Positions 28,769 to 37,836 of a stretch of 64,000 bases of DNA are shown piece after piece; position 1 is the first letter of the stretch; each line of letters begins with the position of its first letter. A program made the position numbers and the translations under genes. A model generated the notes under the pieces. It saw nothing but the letters and a program-made list of their open reading frames with translations, ran no database searches and had not been told where the DNA came from. Source of the DNA: an uncultured Aquimarina sp. (GTDB lineage Bacteria; Bacteroidota; Bacteroidia; Flavobacteriales; Flavobacteriaceae); contig CANMKX010000003.1 of the NCBI GenBank assembly GCA_947498595.1, positions 124,001 to 188,000 of the forward strand, written 5' to 3'.

Positions 28769-29302
28769 ATGAAAAAACTAGGTCTAGTTTTATTTTTAGC
28801 GTGTACAACTTTTTTAACTTCTTGTAGCAATGACGATGATGCATCGGCAATTGTTATAGACGAAGCTTTAATTATTGGAGAATGGGACTTAACAGATTTT
28901 AAAACTGAAAATGGAAGAACAGTTACAAATGCATTAGGAGAAACAATCACTGCCGAATACTCTTCAACAGGAAGAGATTATAATGCTCAACTAACATTTT
29001 CTGAAAATCCAAAAACTTTTTTAAGTTCTGGAGGTTATACTGCTATAGTTACAACAACTACTTTTGGTCAAACAGTTACTGAAGAACAAGTAATTCCTGG
29101 TGATTTTATTTCAGGAGGATCTTGGAGAGTAGAAAACAACCAATTAATCGTAACTGATATTAACGACAACGATACTGCTTTTAGTGTTTTATCTCAAAGC
29201 GACGATACATTAATCATTAGACATGATTTAAATCAAGTTATTGATATCTTAGGAGTTAGTGTAACGACAACAGGAGTTGTAACTTATACTTTAAATAAGT
29301 AA
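28769..29302 (+). CDS. Lipocalin-like lipoprotein
   Basis: 177 residues from the ATG chosen; the frame can be extended 30 nt to a TTG, but the ATG gives a classical lipoprotein signal MKKLGLVLFLACTTFLTSC with a SNDDDD-type sorting region. The mature part starts IIGEWDLTDFKTENG and ends in a beta strand, resembling small lipocalin-like lipoproteins of flavobacteria. Ligand and role are unknown. It converges with metB-like metZ. Confidence 0.75.
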   Translation: MKKLGLVLFLACTTFLTSCSNDDDASAIVIDEALIIGEWDLTDFKTENGRTVTNALGETITAEYSSTGRDYNAQLTFSENPKTFLSSGGYTAIVTTTTFGQTVTEEQVIPGDFISGGSWRVENNQLIVTDINDNDTAFSVLSQSDDTLIIRHDLNQVIDILGVSVTTTGVVTYTLNK

Positions 29303-29309
29303 TCATTAC

Positions 29310-29370
29310 AAGTTTAATAAAATAAAAAAGCTGTCAATTTACTTGACAGCTTTTTTATTTTATTAAACTT
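29310..29370. terminator. 28-bp perfect inverted repeat terminator between two convergent genes
   Basis: Arms 29310-29337 and 29343-29370 are perfectly complementary with a 5-nt loop. The core AAGCTGTCAA/TTGACAGCTT is flanked by A and T runs, so it can terminate in both directions. The right arm extends into the last codons and stop of the metZ-like gene. Confidence 0.88.
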
Positions 29371-30541
29371 TTTCTAACGCTTGTTCTATGTCTTTTATGA
29401 TGTCTTGAATATGTTCTAAACCTACTGAACATCGTACCATACCATCTGTTATTCCTACCGATAATTTATCTTCTATAGCTAATTTACTATGAGTTGTTGA
29501 TGCAGGATGTGTAACAATTGTTCTAGTATCTCCAAGATTAGCTGATAGCGAGCTCATTTTTATATGATCAAAAAAGGTTTTTCCCCCTTCGACTCCTCCA
29601 TTTATTTCAAAGGCTATAATATTCCCTCCTAATTTCATTTGTTTTTTAGCAATTTCATATTGAGGATGTGATGGTAGAAATGGATATTTAACCCAATTTA
29701 TTTTAGGGTGTTTTTCTAAGTATTTTGCTAATTCTAGTGCATTTTCACAATGCTTATCTACTCTAACTGCTAAAGTTTCTAAACTTTTTGATAACACCCA
29801 GGCATTAAACGGTGATAATGCTGGTCCTGTATTACGCGAAAACAAATATATTTCTCTTATTAGTTCTTTAGTACCAACAGTAACACCTCCCAATACTCTT
29901 CCTTGTCCATCAATTAGTTTTGTTGCGGAATGAATAACCAAATCAGCTCCAAATTTTATTGGATTTTGTAAATATGGTGTAGCAAAACAATTATCTATAA
30001 TCAATAATAGATTGTGTTTTTTTGCAATGTTACCCAATTTTTCTAAATCTAAAACATCTACGCCTGGATTGGTAGGAGATTCTGCGTATAAAATTTTAGT
30101 ATTGGGTTGAATTAACTTTTCAATTGTATCTACTTCATTAACTTGAAAATAACTAGTTTCTATATTCCATTTTGGGAAATATTTAATAAACAAAGAATGC
30201 GTTGACCCAAAAACTGATCTCGAAGAAACAATATGATCTCCGCTATTAAGCAAAGCTGCAAATGTTGAAAATACTGCTGCCATTCCTGTTGCAAAAGCAT
30301 ATCCTGCTTCTGCACCTTCTAACGCACACATCTTATCTACAAACTCGGTTGTATTAGGATTACTAAATCTACTGTATAAATTTCGCTCTTTTTCTTCGGC
30401 AAATGACGCTCTCATTTCTTCTGATCCTTCAAATACAAACCCTGAAGTTAAATACAATGGGGAAGAATGTTCTTGATAAGGAGTTCGTTCTGATTGAATC
30501 CTGATTGCTTGAGTTTCAAAATGTTTTTGTTCTTTGTTCAT
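29363..30541 (-). CDS. O-acylhomoserine sulfhydrylase (MetZ-like) / cystathionine gamma-synthase family
   Basis: 392 residues of the Cys/Met-metabolism PLP family. NLYSRFSNPNTTEFV, ATGMAAVFS and the Schiff-base site HSATKLIDGQGRVLGG (Lys208) are clear. The DGQGRVLGG form is typical of O-succinyl/O-acetylhomoserine sulfhydrylases (MetZ). Its job is homocysteine synthesis from the acylhomoserine made two genes upstream with sulfide from the cys operon. A cystathionine gamma-synthase activity cannot be excluded. Confidence 0.88.
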   Translation of the reverse strand: MNKEQKHFETQAIRIQSERTPYQEHSSPLYLTSGFVFEGSEEMRASFAEEKERNLYSRFSNPNTTEFVDKMCALEGAEAGYAFATGMAAVFSTFAALLNSGDHIVSSRSVFGSTHSLFIKYFPKWNIETSYFQVNEVDTIEKLIQPNTKILYAESPTNPGVDVLDLEKLGNIAKKHNLLLIIDNCFATPYLQNPIKFGADLVIHSATKLIDGQGRVLGGVTVGTKELIREIYLFSRNTGPALSPFNAWVLSKSLETLAVRVDKHCENALELAKYLEKHPKINWVKYPFLPSHPQYEIAKKQMKLGGNIIAFEINGGVEGGKTFFDHIKMSSLSANLGDTRTIVTHPASTTHSKLAIEDKLSVGITDGMVRCSVGLEHIQDIIKDIEQALEKV

Positions 30542-30579
30542 TTCTTTAATAGCTATTTTTATGTAGCTTTATGAATGTA

Positions 30580-31005
30580 TCATAAAGCTTTATTGTTAAG
30601 CACAACATTATATTTTACTTGTGCCGTTGGTTCTAATGTTTTAGATACTGAGCAATATTTTTCAAAAGATAATTCTGCTGCTCTTTGTGCTTTTTCTTCT
30701 GTTATATTTCCTTCTAGATAAATTGTTACATTGATTAATTTAAAAGGACTAGCTCCTCCTATTTTTTCTCTTTCTCCATTTACCTCTGTTCTATATGATG
30801 TAATTTCTTGTTTTTGTTTTTTTAAAATCATTATCACATCGATTGCACTACAACCTGCAACTCCCATTAGCAATAACTCCATCGGACTAGCTCCTAAATC
30901 ATGTCCTCCATTTTCGGCTTTATTATCCACATGTACAATATGTCCTCTTTCGTTTTTTAATTCGAAGTGATAATCATCGTTTAATCTGTTTAATGCTACT
31001 TTCAT
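30580..31005 (-). CDS. OsmC family protein
   Basis: 141 residues of the OsmC/Ohr fold. The two redox cysteines typical of the family are at Cys52 (VAGCSAIDV) and Cys118 (EKYCSVSKTL). OsmC proteins reduce organic hydroperoxides. Here it sits inside a methionine operon, 38 nt before the sulfhydrylase gene and 46 nt after the aspartokinase gene, suggesting a role in thiol or sulfide chemistry. That link is inference. Confidence 0.9.
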   Translation of the reverse strand: MKVALNRLNDDYHFELKNERGHIVHVDNKAENGGHDLGASPMELLLMGVAGCSAIDVIMILKKQKQEITSYRTEVNGEREKIGGASPFKLINVTIYLEGNITEEKAQRAAELSFEKYCSVSKTLEPTAQVKYNVVLNNKAL

Positions 31006-31051
31006 TTTTATAGTTTTAAGGTTATCATTGATTTTTGATATGACAAAATTA

Positions 31052-33469
31052 CTATAATCCTTTTTCTGTTATTCTTAATATATCGCCAAAAACTCCTCTG
31101 GCCGTAACTGCAGCTCCTGCTCCTGCTCCTTGAATTACTATTGGTCGATTTCCATAGGATTCTGTATATATTTCAAATATTGAATCAGATCCTTTTACTT
31201 GTCCCAAAGCGCTACTTTTAGGAACTGAAATCAATTTTACTTCTAAGTTTCCTTTTTCTTTTGACAAATCCCCAGATAAATCTCCCACATATCTTAATAC
31301 ATGATCCGTTTCTTGATCTTCTTTTATTTTTGCATATACATCATTTAGTAGTGATAATTTTGACAAAAATTCTTCTGAGGTACCTTTTCTTAATTTTTCT
31401 GGAATTAAATTCTGAATTTTGATATCGTTAAACTCATTTTTCAAATCTAATTCTCTTGCTAAGATTAATAATTTACGAGCTACATCATTACCGCATAAAT
31501 CTTCTCTTGGATCGGGTTCTGTATATCCATTATCGATTGCCACTTTTAAAACTTCTTCAAAAGCTCTTTCTTCTATAGAATAGGTATTAAATAAGTAGCT
31601 TAATGATCCAGAAAAAACACCTTTTATTCTTGTTATATTTTCCCCTGATAAGTGTAATAATTTTATGGTATCAATCAAGGGGAGTCCAGCTCCAACATTT
31701 GTTTCATACAGATATTGTTTTTGATTGATTGCCAATACTTCTCTTAATTCATTATAAAAATCGTATGCTATAGTATTAGCTATTTTGTTTGATGAAACTA
31801 AATCAAATCCTTTGGCTATTAATTGAATATAGTTTTCTATGAATATACTACTAGCTGTATTGTCTACTGCAATTAAATTTTCTAGATGATGTGTATTTGC
31901 ATACTCAATTACATCTTTTACGGTATAGTTTGTTTTTTGTTCTTCTATTAATACTTTCCAATTTTCTTGTATTCCATTTTTATTAAGCAATACTTTTTTT
32001 GAATTTGCTATGGCAAAAATATTGAGTTCAATTTTTTTCCTTTCTAATATTTCTTTTTTTGACTTTAGTATTTGATCTATTAAAGTGCTTCCTACTAAAC
32101 CGTGTCCAAAAATAGCTATGTTTATCTTTTTTGCTATTCCAAAAATTTCTCCATGAATTACATGTAGTGCTTTATGCAAATCTTTTTTATGTACAACTAA
32201 ACTTACATTCTTACCCGTAATCGTATTATTAAATAATAAAGGGGTTATCTGATTTTTTATTAAAGCGTTATACGGCTTATGAAATGTACTTAGATCTTGA
32301 CCTATAATAGATATAACAACTATTTCTTCATTTATAGTAATACTATTTACATCTTGTGTATAGAAATCTGCTAAAAACTCTTTTTCTAATGATTCTTTTG
32401 CCAAGATCGCTTTATTAGCAGCTACTACTAATCCAATTCCTCTTTCTGATGATCCTTGAGAAATAATACTTACACTAATATTTTTTGCCGCTAGTGTTTT
32501 AAAAATTCGTGCATCAACTCCTGCTTTTCCTAATAAGCCTCGACCTTGAAGGTTAACTAAAGTAACATCTTCCAAAACTGACAATGATTTTATTCCATTT
32601 TTAGAACTTTCTGATGTAATTAACGTCCCTTCATCTCTATGATTAAATGTATTAAGAATACGCAAGGGTATTTTTTTATTTAATAATGGTATAATTGTTT
32701 TAGCGTGTAAAATATTAGCTCCAAAATGAGCTAGTTCATTTGCTTCTTCAAAAGATAATTTTTCAATTTTATGTGCCTCAGGAATTAAATCTGGATTTGC
32801 TGTATAAATACCATTTACATGTGTAAAATTCTGTAATTCTTCAACTTCTAAATAGCTAGCCAATAATGCTGCTGTATAATTACTTCCGTTTCTACCAAGT
32901 GTTGTTGTTTCATTCTTTATATTTGAAGCTATAAATCCGGTGATTATATGCACTGTATCTCCTCCGTGTTCTTGAAAGTGTTCAATAACATTTTTTTTCG
33001 AAATTTTATCTAATGGTTGCGCATTTCCAAAAGCTTCATCTGTAATAATTAGCTCTCTACTGTCTGTAAAACGTGCATTAATTGCTTTTGTTTTTAATAA
33101 TTCGGTTACTAATTTTGCTGAAATTATTTCTCCATAGGATAATATTTGATCTTTAATTTTTTGACTGTAATCTCCTAATAAAGAAACCCCTTCAAATAGT
33201 TTATCTAATTCTATAAATTCTTTTTCAAATTGATAAAATATTGGATTTTCTAATTGATATTTTTTAAAAGCCTCTAATTGTTCCTTATATACTTCATTGT
33301 TTGCTGCTTTCTTTAATATTAATTCTAAATCATTAGTAGAATTCCCTCTTGCTGATAATACGACAGCTATTTTCTCTCCTTGGTTTACTTTATCGACAAT
33401 AATACGTATCGCCTGCGTTATCCCTTTGCCATTCGCTAATGACTTTCCTCCAAATTTTAATATTTTCAT
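31052..33469 (-). CDS. thrA: Bifunctional aspartokinase / homoserine dehydrogenase
   Basis: 805 residues, the usual length. The N-terminal kinase begins KILKFGGKSLANG, with ITGFIA and TLGRNGSNYTAA; two ACT regions follow (about 290-440, including VDARIFKTLAAKNISVSIISQGSSERGIG), and the C-terminal dehydrogenase starts at GHGLVGSTL around 460 with GVFSGSLSYLFN and YTEPDPREDLCGNDVARKL. It makes homoserine for methionine and threonine. It starts 12 nt after metX, under the same SAM-I riboswitch, so this isoform is methionine-directed (MetL-like). The symbol follows fusion type only. Confidence 0.92.
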   Translation of the reverse strand: MKILKFGGKSLANGKGITQAIRIIVDKVNQGEKIAVVLSARGNSTNDLELILKKAANNEVYKEQLEAFKKYQLENPIFYQFEKEFIELDKLFEGVSLLGDYSQKIKDQILSYGEIISAKLVTELLKTKAINARFTDSRELIITDEAFGNAQPLDKISKKNVIEHFQEHGGDTVHIITGFIASNIKNETTTLGRNGSNYTAALLASYLEVEELQNFTHVNGIYTANPDLIPEAHKIEKLSFEEANELAHFGANILHAKTIIPLLNKKIPLRILNTFNHRDEGTLITSESSKNGIKSLSVLEDVTLVNLQGRGLLGKAGVDARIFKTLAAKNISVSIISQGSSERGIGLVVAANKAILAKESLEKEFLADFYTQDVNSITINEEIVVISIIGQDLSTFHKPYNALIKNQITPLLFNNTITGKNVSLVVHKKDLHKALHVIHGEIFGIAKKINIAIFGHGLVGSTLIDQILKSKKEILERKKIELNIFAIANSKKVLLNKNGIQENWKVLIEEQKTNYTVKDVIEYANTHHLENLIAVDNTASSIFIENYIQLIAKGFDLVSSNKIANTIAYDFYNELREVLAINQKQYLYETNVGAGLPLIDTIKLLHLSGENITRIKGVFSGSLSYLFNTYSIEERAFEEVLKVAIDNGYTEPDPREDLCGNDVARKLLILARELDLKNEFNDIKIQNLIPEKLRKGTSEEFLSKLSLLNDVYAKIKEDQETDHVLRYVGDLSGDLSKEKGNLEVKLISVPKSSALGQVKGSDSIFEIYTESYGNRPIVIQGAGAGAAVTARGVFGDILRITEKGL

Positions 33470-33481
33470 TTTATAGCTTTT

Positions 33482-34453
33482 TTAAAATATCTTTTTTAAT
33501 ATGGTATTCAATTGTTCGTATTCTATCAAAAATGCATCATGCCCATGTTCTGATTCTATCTGATATTCGTATATATCTTTTTTTATTTTACTTATCTCGT
33601 TATAAGTATCCACGTTTTCTTTAGCTATAAAAAACATATCTGATGTTATACTTATCATATGTATTTTCGATTTTATTTTAGAAATAACCTCTTTTGCATT
33701 ACTTCTATCCTTAGTAATATCAATTGTTGATAAAATGTAGTTCAACATTTTATATGCTTTAAGTTTAAATCGTTGATCTAATTTCTTTCCATGGTGAAGA
33801 AGCCAACTTTCTACATTATACATTCCTATTTCATTGTTATAACTTAAATCAAATTTTTGCTTAAATGATGCAGGAGTCCTGTATATTAACATTGCGTGTA
33901 ATCTAGCATCATGAATAGGGTTAGATGAGTTTTCTAAAATTTGATTTTGAACTAAACAATTTGCTTTCAACCAATCAGTTGCTTTCCAATCGGATGCAAT
34001 AGGAATCAAGTGCTTTATGATTTCGGGAGCTAATACTGCTAATTCCCAAGCAATTCCTCCTCCAATAGAACCACCTATAGCAGCATATAATTTTTTAATA
34101 TTTAATTTTTCTAGACCTTGTTTAAACAATTGTGCAATATCTCGTGCGGTAAATAGTCTATAATCATCAATTAAATTTTCTTCTTTTTGATCATATCCAT
34201 TTCCTGGAACATTAAAAGATAAGATTGTATATATGTTAGTATCAATAGATTTATCAGTTCCTATCAAGTTTTTCCACCATCCTTGATTTCCGCATACAGT
34301 AGAGTTTCCTGTTAAAGCATGGTTAACTAATACAATAGGTGCTGTATGCAACGGTTTTCCAAAAACTTCAAATGATAATGGTATAACAGGAACAGTTACT
34401 CCTTTTGAAGTTCTAAAATTTATAATGTTTATATATGATAATTCTTGCTTCAC
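33482..34453 (-). CDS. metX: Homoserine O-acetyltransferase family alpha/beta hydrolase
   Basis: 323 residues, slightly short for the family. It has an alpha/beta-hydrolase nucleophile elbow GGSIGG with Ser129 and a terminal SEHGHDAFL with the catalytic His, as in MetX. Segments NHALTGNSTVCG and LSFNVPGNGYDQ are also typical of homoserine acetyltransferase. It acylates homoserine for direct sulfhydrylation by the MetZ-like enzyme in the same operon. Its 5' UTR carries a SAM-I riboswitch. Confidence 0.88.
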   Translation of the reverse strand: MKQELSYINIINFRTSKGVTVPVIPLSFEVFGKPLHTAPIVLVNHALTGNSTVCGNQGWWKNLIGTDKSIDTNIYTILSFNVPGNGYDQKEENLIDDYRLFTARDIAQLFKQGLEKLNIKKLYAAIGGSIGGGIAWELAVLAPEIIKHLIPIASDWKATDWLKANCLVQNQILENSSNPIHDARLHAMLIYRTPASFKQKFDLSYNNEIGMYNVESWLLHHGKKLDQRFKLKAYKMLNYILSTIDITKDRSNAKEVISKIKSKIHMISITSDMFFIAKENVDTYNEISKIKKDIYEYQIESEHGHDAFLIEYEQLNTILKKIF

Positions 34454-34523
34454 TTTTTACTTTTTTAATCATTCAAAAAAGTTATAAGTAAGGCATATTA
34501 TACGTTTGCGGTATAATACTCGG

Positions 34524-34620
34524 GTTATCTATCCATATTGGTAGAATTTAGCACCTTCTTTACGTATAAAGGGTTGCTAAGGCTTCATCGGGTCTATTCC
34601 CTCTGCCTTTCTTGATAACT
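34524..34620 (-). promoter_or_regulatory. SAM-I (S-box) riboswitch upstream of metX-thrA-osmC-metZ
   Basis: The transcript begins GTTATCAAGAAAGGCAGAGG and holds ATAGACCCGATGAAGCC, TTAGCAACCC and GGTGCTAAATTC; P1 closes with GATAAC. It matches the S-box core more closely than the metH copy (GACCCGATGAAG). Downstream, TATTATAC pairs with GTATAATA (34495-34516 region), and ACTTTTTT with AAAAAAGT nearer the gene; there is no classic U-tract terminator, so translational control is possible. Confidence 0.95.
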
Positions 34621-34647
34621 GTCTAAAATGTGTAAGAAACTTGAGTA

Positions 34648-34676
34648 CAAATCTAGCAATTATTTTTAATACGCAA
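34648..34676 (-). promoter_or_regulatory. Promoter of the metX operon
   Basis: On the minus strand TTG (34676-34674), 18 nt, then TAGATTTG (34655-34648) match the Bacteroidota -33/-7 consensus. The start point would be near 34641, about 21 nt before the aptamer. Confidence 0.7.
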
Positions 34677-34785
34677 CTCTTTTCTATAAAAAAGATTAAA
34701 ATTAACATTTGATATTATGGTAGTTAAAGAATAGTGATCAAACTCTTAAGAATTTTATAACAATTAATAATTCATTAAATCCTTT

Positions 34786-34812
34786 TTGATCTTATCATTT
34801 TTTTTACCTTTA
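34786..34812 (+). promoter_or_regulatory. Candidate promoter of metK
   Basis: TTG (34786-34788) and TACCTTTA (34805-34812; seven of eight -7 positions) are separated by 16 nt, a little short. The start point would lie only a few bases before the SAM-II-like element. Confidence 0.4.
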
Positions 34813-34825
34813 CTCCAAAATTATT

Positions 34826-34908
34826 CAGGGATAAATTTGACTGATTGCAACCCTTAACTACAAAACATCTTTTTGTACAAAATGCTAAAGCAGTGTAAAC
34901 TTCTTTAG
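34826..34908 (+). promoter_or_regulatory. Candidate SAM-II riboswitch upstream of metK
   Basis: The sequence contains AAATTTGACTGATTGCAACC followed by TTAA and later AAATGCTAAAG, the conserved blocks of SAM-II (metA motif) RNAs. P1 is AGGG/CCCT (34827-34830 with 34851-34854), the pseudoknot P2 is ACTG/CAGT (34840-34843 with 34891-34894), and a 7-bp hairpin (34859-34877) is inserted between. CTAAAG (34885-34890) can alternatively pair with CTTTAG (34903-34908), a possible switch. P1 is short, so some doubt remains. Confidence 0.7.
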
Positions 34909-34952
34909 GTAATCGCGTCTAATAGGATTATCCTTCAAAAATATAGAACCAA

Positions 34953-36209
34953 ATGGCATATTTATTTACTTCAGAAAGTGTATCTGAAGGGCATCCAGAC
35001 AAAGTTGCGGATCAAATTAGTGACGCTTTACTAGATAATTTCTTGGCTTTTGATGCTGATTCAAAAGTAGCTTGTGAAACGCTTGTTACTACTGGTCAAG
35101 TTGTATTGGCTGGTGAAGTAAAATCAAAGACATATTTAGATGTACAACATATAGCTCGTGATGTTATTAATACAATAGGTTATACTAAAGGAGCTTACCA
35201 ATTTAGTGGTGACTCTTGTGGTGTAATTTCTTTAATTCATGAGCAATCTCAGGATATCAATCAAGGAGTTGATAGAGAAACTAAAGAAGAGCAAGGAGCT
35301 GGTGATCAAGGAATGATGTTTGGTTATGCTACCAAAGAAACTGAAAATTACATGCCGCTTGCATTAGATATTTCTCATAAAATTTTAATTGAGCTTGCTG
35401 CTCTACGTAGAGAAGGTACAGAAATTCCTTATTTACGTCCAGATTCTAAGAGTCAAGTTACCATAGAGTATAGTGATGATAATATCCCTCAACGTATTGT
35501 TGCGATAGTTGTTTCTACTCAACATGATGATTTTGATACTGATGACAATGCTATGCTAGCTAAAATAAAGCAAGACATTGTTGCTATATTAATGCCTCGT
35601 GTTATTGCTCAACTTCCGCAATACGTTCAAGAGTTATTTAATGATGATATTGTTTATCATATTAACCCTACTGGTAAGTTTGTAATTGGTGGTCCTCATG
35701 GAGATACTGGCCTTACTGGTCGTAAAATAATTGTAGATACTTATGGTGGTAAAGGTGCTCATGGTGGTGGTGCTTTTTCTGGTAAAGATCCAAGTAAAGT
35801 AGATCGTTCTGCTGCATATGCTTCTCGACACATCGCTAAAAACTTAGTAGCTGCTGGTATTGCTAATGAAGTTTTAGTTCAAGTATCATATGCTATTGGT
35901 GTTGTTGAACCTACTTCTATATTTGTTGATACTTATGGTACAAGTACTTTAGGTTTGTCTGATGGTGAAATTGCTGCAAAAGTAGCTCAGATTTTTGATA
36001 TGCGTCCAGCAGCTATTGAAACTCGTTTAAAACTTAGAAATCCTATTTATCAAGAGACAGCTGCATATGGTCATATGGGTAAAGAATCTAAAGTAATTAC
36101 TAAAGTTTTTGAAAGTCCTTATTCTGGGAGAATTGAAAAAGAAGTAGAGTTATTTACTTGGGAGAAATTAGATTATGTAGACGCTGTTAAAAAAGCTTTC
36201 AATATATAA
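34953..36209 (+). CDS. metK: S-adenosylmethionine synthetase
   Basis: 418 residues, slightly longer than the E. coli enzyme. It starts [20 protein letters not shown] and includes [25 protein letters not shown] and [19 protein letters not shown], the ATP and methionine sites. It makes SAM from methionine and ATP. Divergent from the SAM-I-controlled metX operon and itself preceded by a candidate SAM-II element, it is the end point of the sulfur pathway laid out in this window. Confidence 0.97.
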   Translation: MAYLFTSESVSEGHPDKVADQISDALLDNFLAFDADSKVACETLVTTGQVVLAGEVKSKTYLDVQHIARDVINTIGYTKGAYQFSGDSCGVISLIHEQSQDINQGVDRETKEEQGAGDQGMMFGYATKETENYMPLALDISHKILIELAALRREGTEIPYLRPDSKSQVTIEYSDDNIPQRIVAIVVSTQHDDFDTDDNAMLAKIKQDIVAILMPRVIAQLPQYVQELFNDDIVYHINPTGKFVIGGPHGDTGLTGRKIIVDTYGGKGAHGGGAFSGKDPSKVDRSAAYASRHIAKNLVAAGIANEVLVQVSYAIGVVEPTSIFVDTYGTSTLGLSDGEIAAKVAQIFDMRPAAIETRLKLRNPIYQETAAYGHMGKESKVITKVFESPYSGRIEKEVELFTWEKLDYVDAVKKAFNI

Positions 36210-36238
36210 AACACTAATTACTAAATAATTAGACAAAA

Positions 36239-36273
36239 CAAAGGGTCATTCATATGAATGACCCTTTGTTTTT
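36239..36273 (+). terminator. Terminator after metK
   Basis: A perfect 30-nt palindrome (36239-36268, CAAAGGGTCATTC and its complement) is followed by TTTTT. It lies about 30 nt after the metK stop codon. Confidence 0.88.
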
Positions 36274-36350
36274 ATGTTAAATTTCTGAGTATTTCTATTA
36301 TTTTTATTGTTAATTGCTTTGTAATAATCTATAAACACAAATCTTTAACT

Positions 36351-37394
36351 ATGAATAAAAATTCAGTTTACTTCACTCTTTTTATAATCTTCATTTCTTT
36401 AGGAATCACTTCTTGTAGTAGCGATGATGATAGTTCTTCTCAAGAATTATCTCAATTAAATGTAATGTCACGTAATGTGTATTTGGGTGCTGATATAGGT
36501 CGTTTTGCTTCTATTGACTTTAGTGATCCTAATGCTCTAGTAAATACAACTACTACATTTTTTGGAATTGTGCAAGCTACAGATTTTAATATTCGTGCTA
36601 GAGGTTTAGCGCAAGAAATAGCTTCTTTAAATCCCGATGTTGTTGGATTACAAGAAATGACCATCTTCAGAACACAAAATGTTTCAGACTTTGCTCAGAT
36701 ACCAGTTCCTAATGCTCAAGATATTCAATTTGATTTTATTGAAATCTTAAATAATGCTTTGGTTGAGTTAAATCTAAATTATACAGTAGCTGCAAAAAAC
36801 AAAAATACGGATATTGAATTTCCTATTCTCTTAAATCCAACTGATCCAACTAGTTTAGGTGATGGTAGAATGACAATGTTTGATGTTATTTTAATCAAAA
36901 ATGGTATTGCATTTGATAACGTTAAAGAACGTAATTATTTATCTTTTGCATCTTTATCTGGTATCGGAGTTAGAAGAGGATATTCTTCTATTGATATAGA
37001 AATGGGTGATCAAACTACAACTTTTGTAAATACTCATTTAGAAAGTATTACTCAAGAAACAAGGTTAGCTCAAACACAGGAATTACTTACTTTTTTATCT
37101 CCTAATGCACATAATATTATTGTTACTGGTGATTTCAACTCTGATGCTATTACTAATCAGGCAGCTTATCAAACAATGATAGATGCTGGTTTTAATGATG
37201 CACATCAAGGTTCAACTGAAGCAACTTCTTTTGTTGACGAATTTTTACAAACTCCAAATTTCACGAATCGTATTGACTACATTTTTTATAAAGGAAATTT
37301 AAATTCAAGTAATAGTAGTGTTTTTGGAAATGCTACAACAGGTCCATGGGCTTCGGATCATGCTGGAGTATTTTCAATTATTAATAGATCTTAA
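36351..37394 (+). CDS. Endonuclease/exonuclease/phosphatase-family lipoprotein
   Basis: 347 residues from the ATG chosen; an in-frame ATG at 36258 lies inside the metK terminator and is unlikely. The signal peptide ends in a lipobox ITSC followed by SSDDDSS. The catalytic pattern is EEP-like: VVGLQEMT (Mg-binding Glu), VTGDFNSD and the terminal SDHAGVFS. Substrate is not predictable; secreted DNases, sphingomyelinases and phosphatases share the fold. The gene is isolated, bounded by terminators on both sides. Confidence 0.85.
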   Translation: MNKNSVYFTLFIIFISLGITSCSSDDDSSSQELSQLNVMSRNVYLGADIGRFASIDFSDPNALVNTTTTFFGIVQATDFNIRARGLAQEIASLNPDVVGLQEMTIFRTQNVSDFAQIPVPNAQDIQFDFIEILNNALVELNLNYTVAAKNKNTDIEFPILLNPTDPTSLGDGRMTMFDVILIKNGIAFDNVKERNYLSFASLSGIGVRRGYSSIDIEMGDQTTTFVNTHLESITQETRLAQTQELLTFLSPNAHNIIVTGDFNSDAITNQAAYQTMIDAGFNDAHQGSTEATSFVDEFLQTPNFTNRIDYIFYKGNLNSSNSSVFGNATTGPWASDHAGVFSIINRS

Positions 37395-37460
37395 TTTTTC
37401 TCCTTTTGATGGCTTTTTCCTTAATGTAAAATGTTGTTTAAAAGGTAAAATATATTATAA

Positions 37461-37494
37461 CAAAAAGGCTTTCTATTGATAGAAAGCCTTTTTG
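37461..37494 (+). terminator. Terminator after the EEP lipoprotein gene
   Basis: A perfect 16-bp stem (AAAGGCTTTCTAT/ATAGAAAGCCTTT) with a 2-nt TG center and a T run, about 66 nt past the stop codon. Confidence 0.85.
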
Positions 37495-37669
37495 TGTTCA
37501 CTTATTTCAAAATAAACCTTTAGTTGTAACAAACAATAGGAAACTACAATCTCTATACTTTCATTTCGTATTCTATTTACAAAAAACTCTTTCATAAATA
37601 TTTTCTTTATAGAATTTGTGTTAAAAAAACAACAGCTATTTGATTATCATGCATTTAATCCCAAAACTA

Positions 37670-37682
37670 GGGGAATATCCCC
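37670..37682. promoter_or_regulatory. GGGGAATATCCCC palindrome
   Basis: A perfect G/C-clamped palindrome in otherwise AT-rich DNA, 154 bp upstream of a small secreted protein gene. An operator for an unidentified regulator is the simplest reading. Just after it CCAT...ATGG can form a second small stem. Confidence 0.4.
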
Positions 37683-37836
37683 ATGATTTTTTATGGTATT
37701 ACCTCAAACAAATTACTGATTCATTAACTAATTTAGTCATATCATAATCAAACAGTTAAACTCTAATTAAAATTATTTGATGCCCAACTATTTTTAATTT
37801 GATTTTAAATAAAGTAACATTTTAAAATATGACATT

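Larger units (their letters stand above)
37395..37836. other. Non-coding gap of 442 bp
   Basis: I see a terminator at 37461-37494 and a 13-bp palindrome at 37670-37682. The rest is AT-rich with no credible gene, RNA or repeat. Confidence 0.6.
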
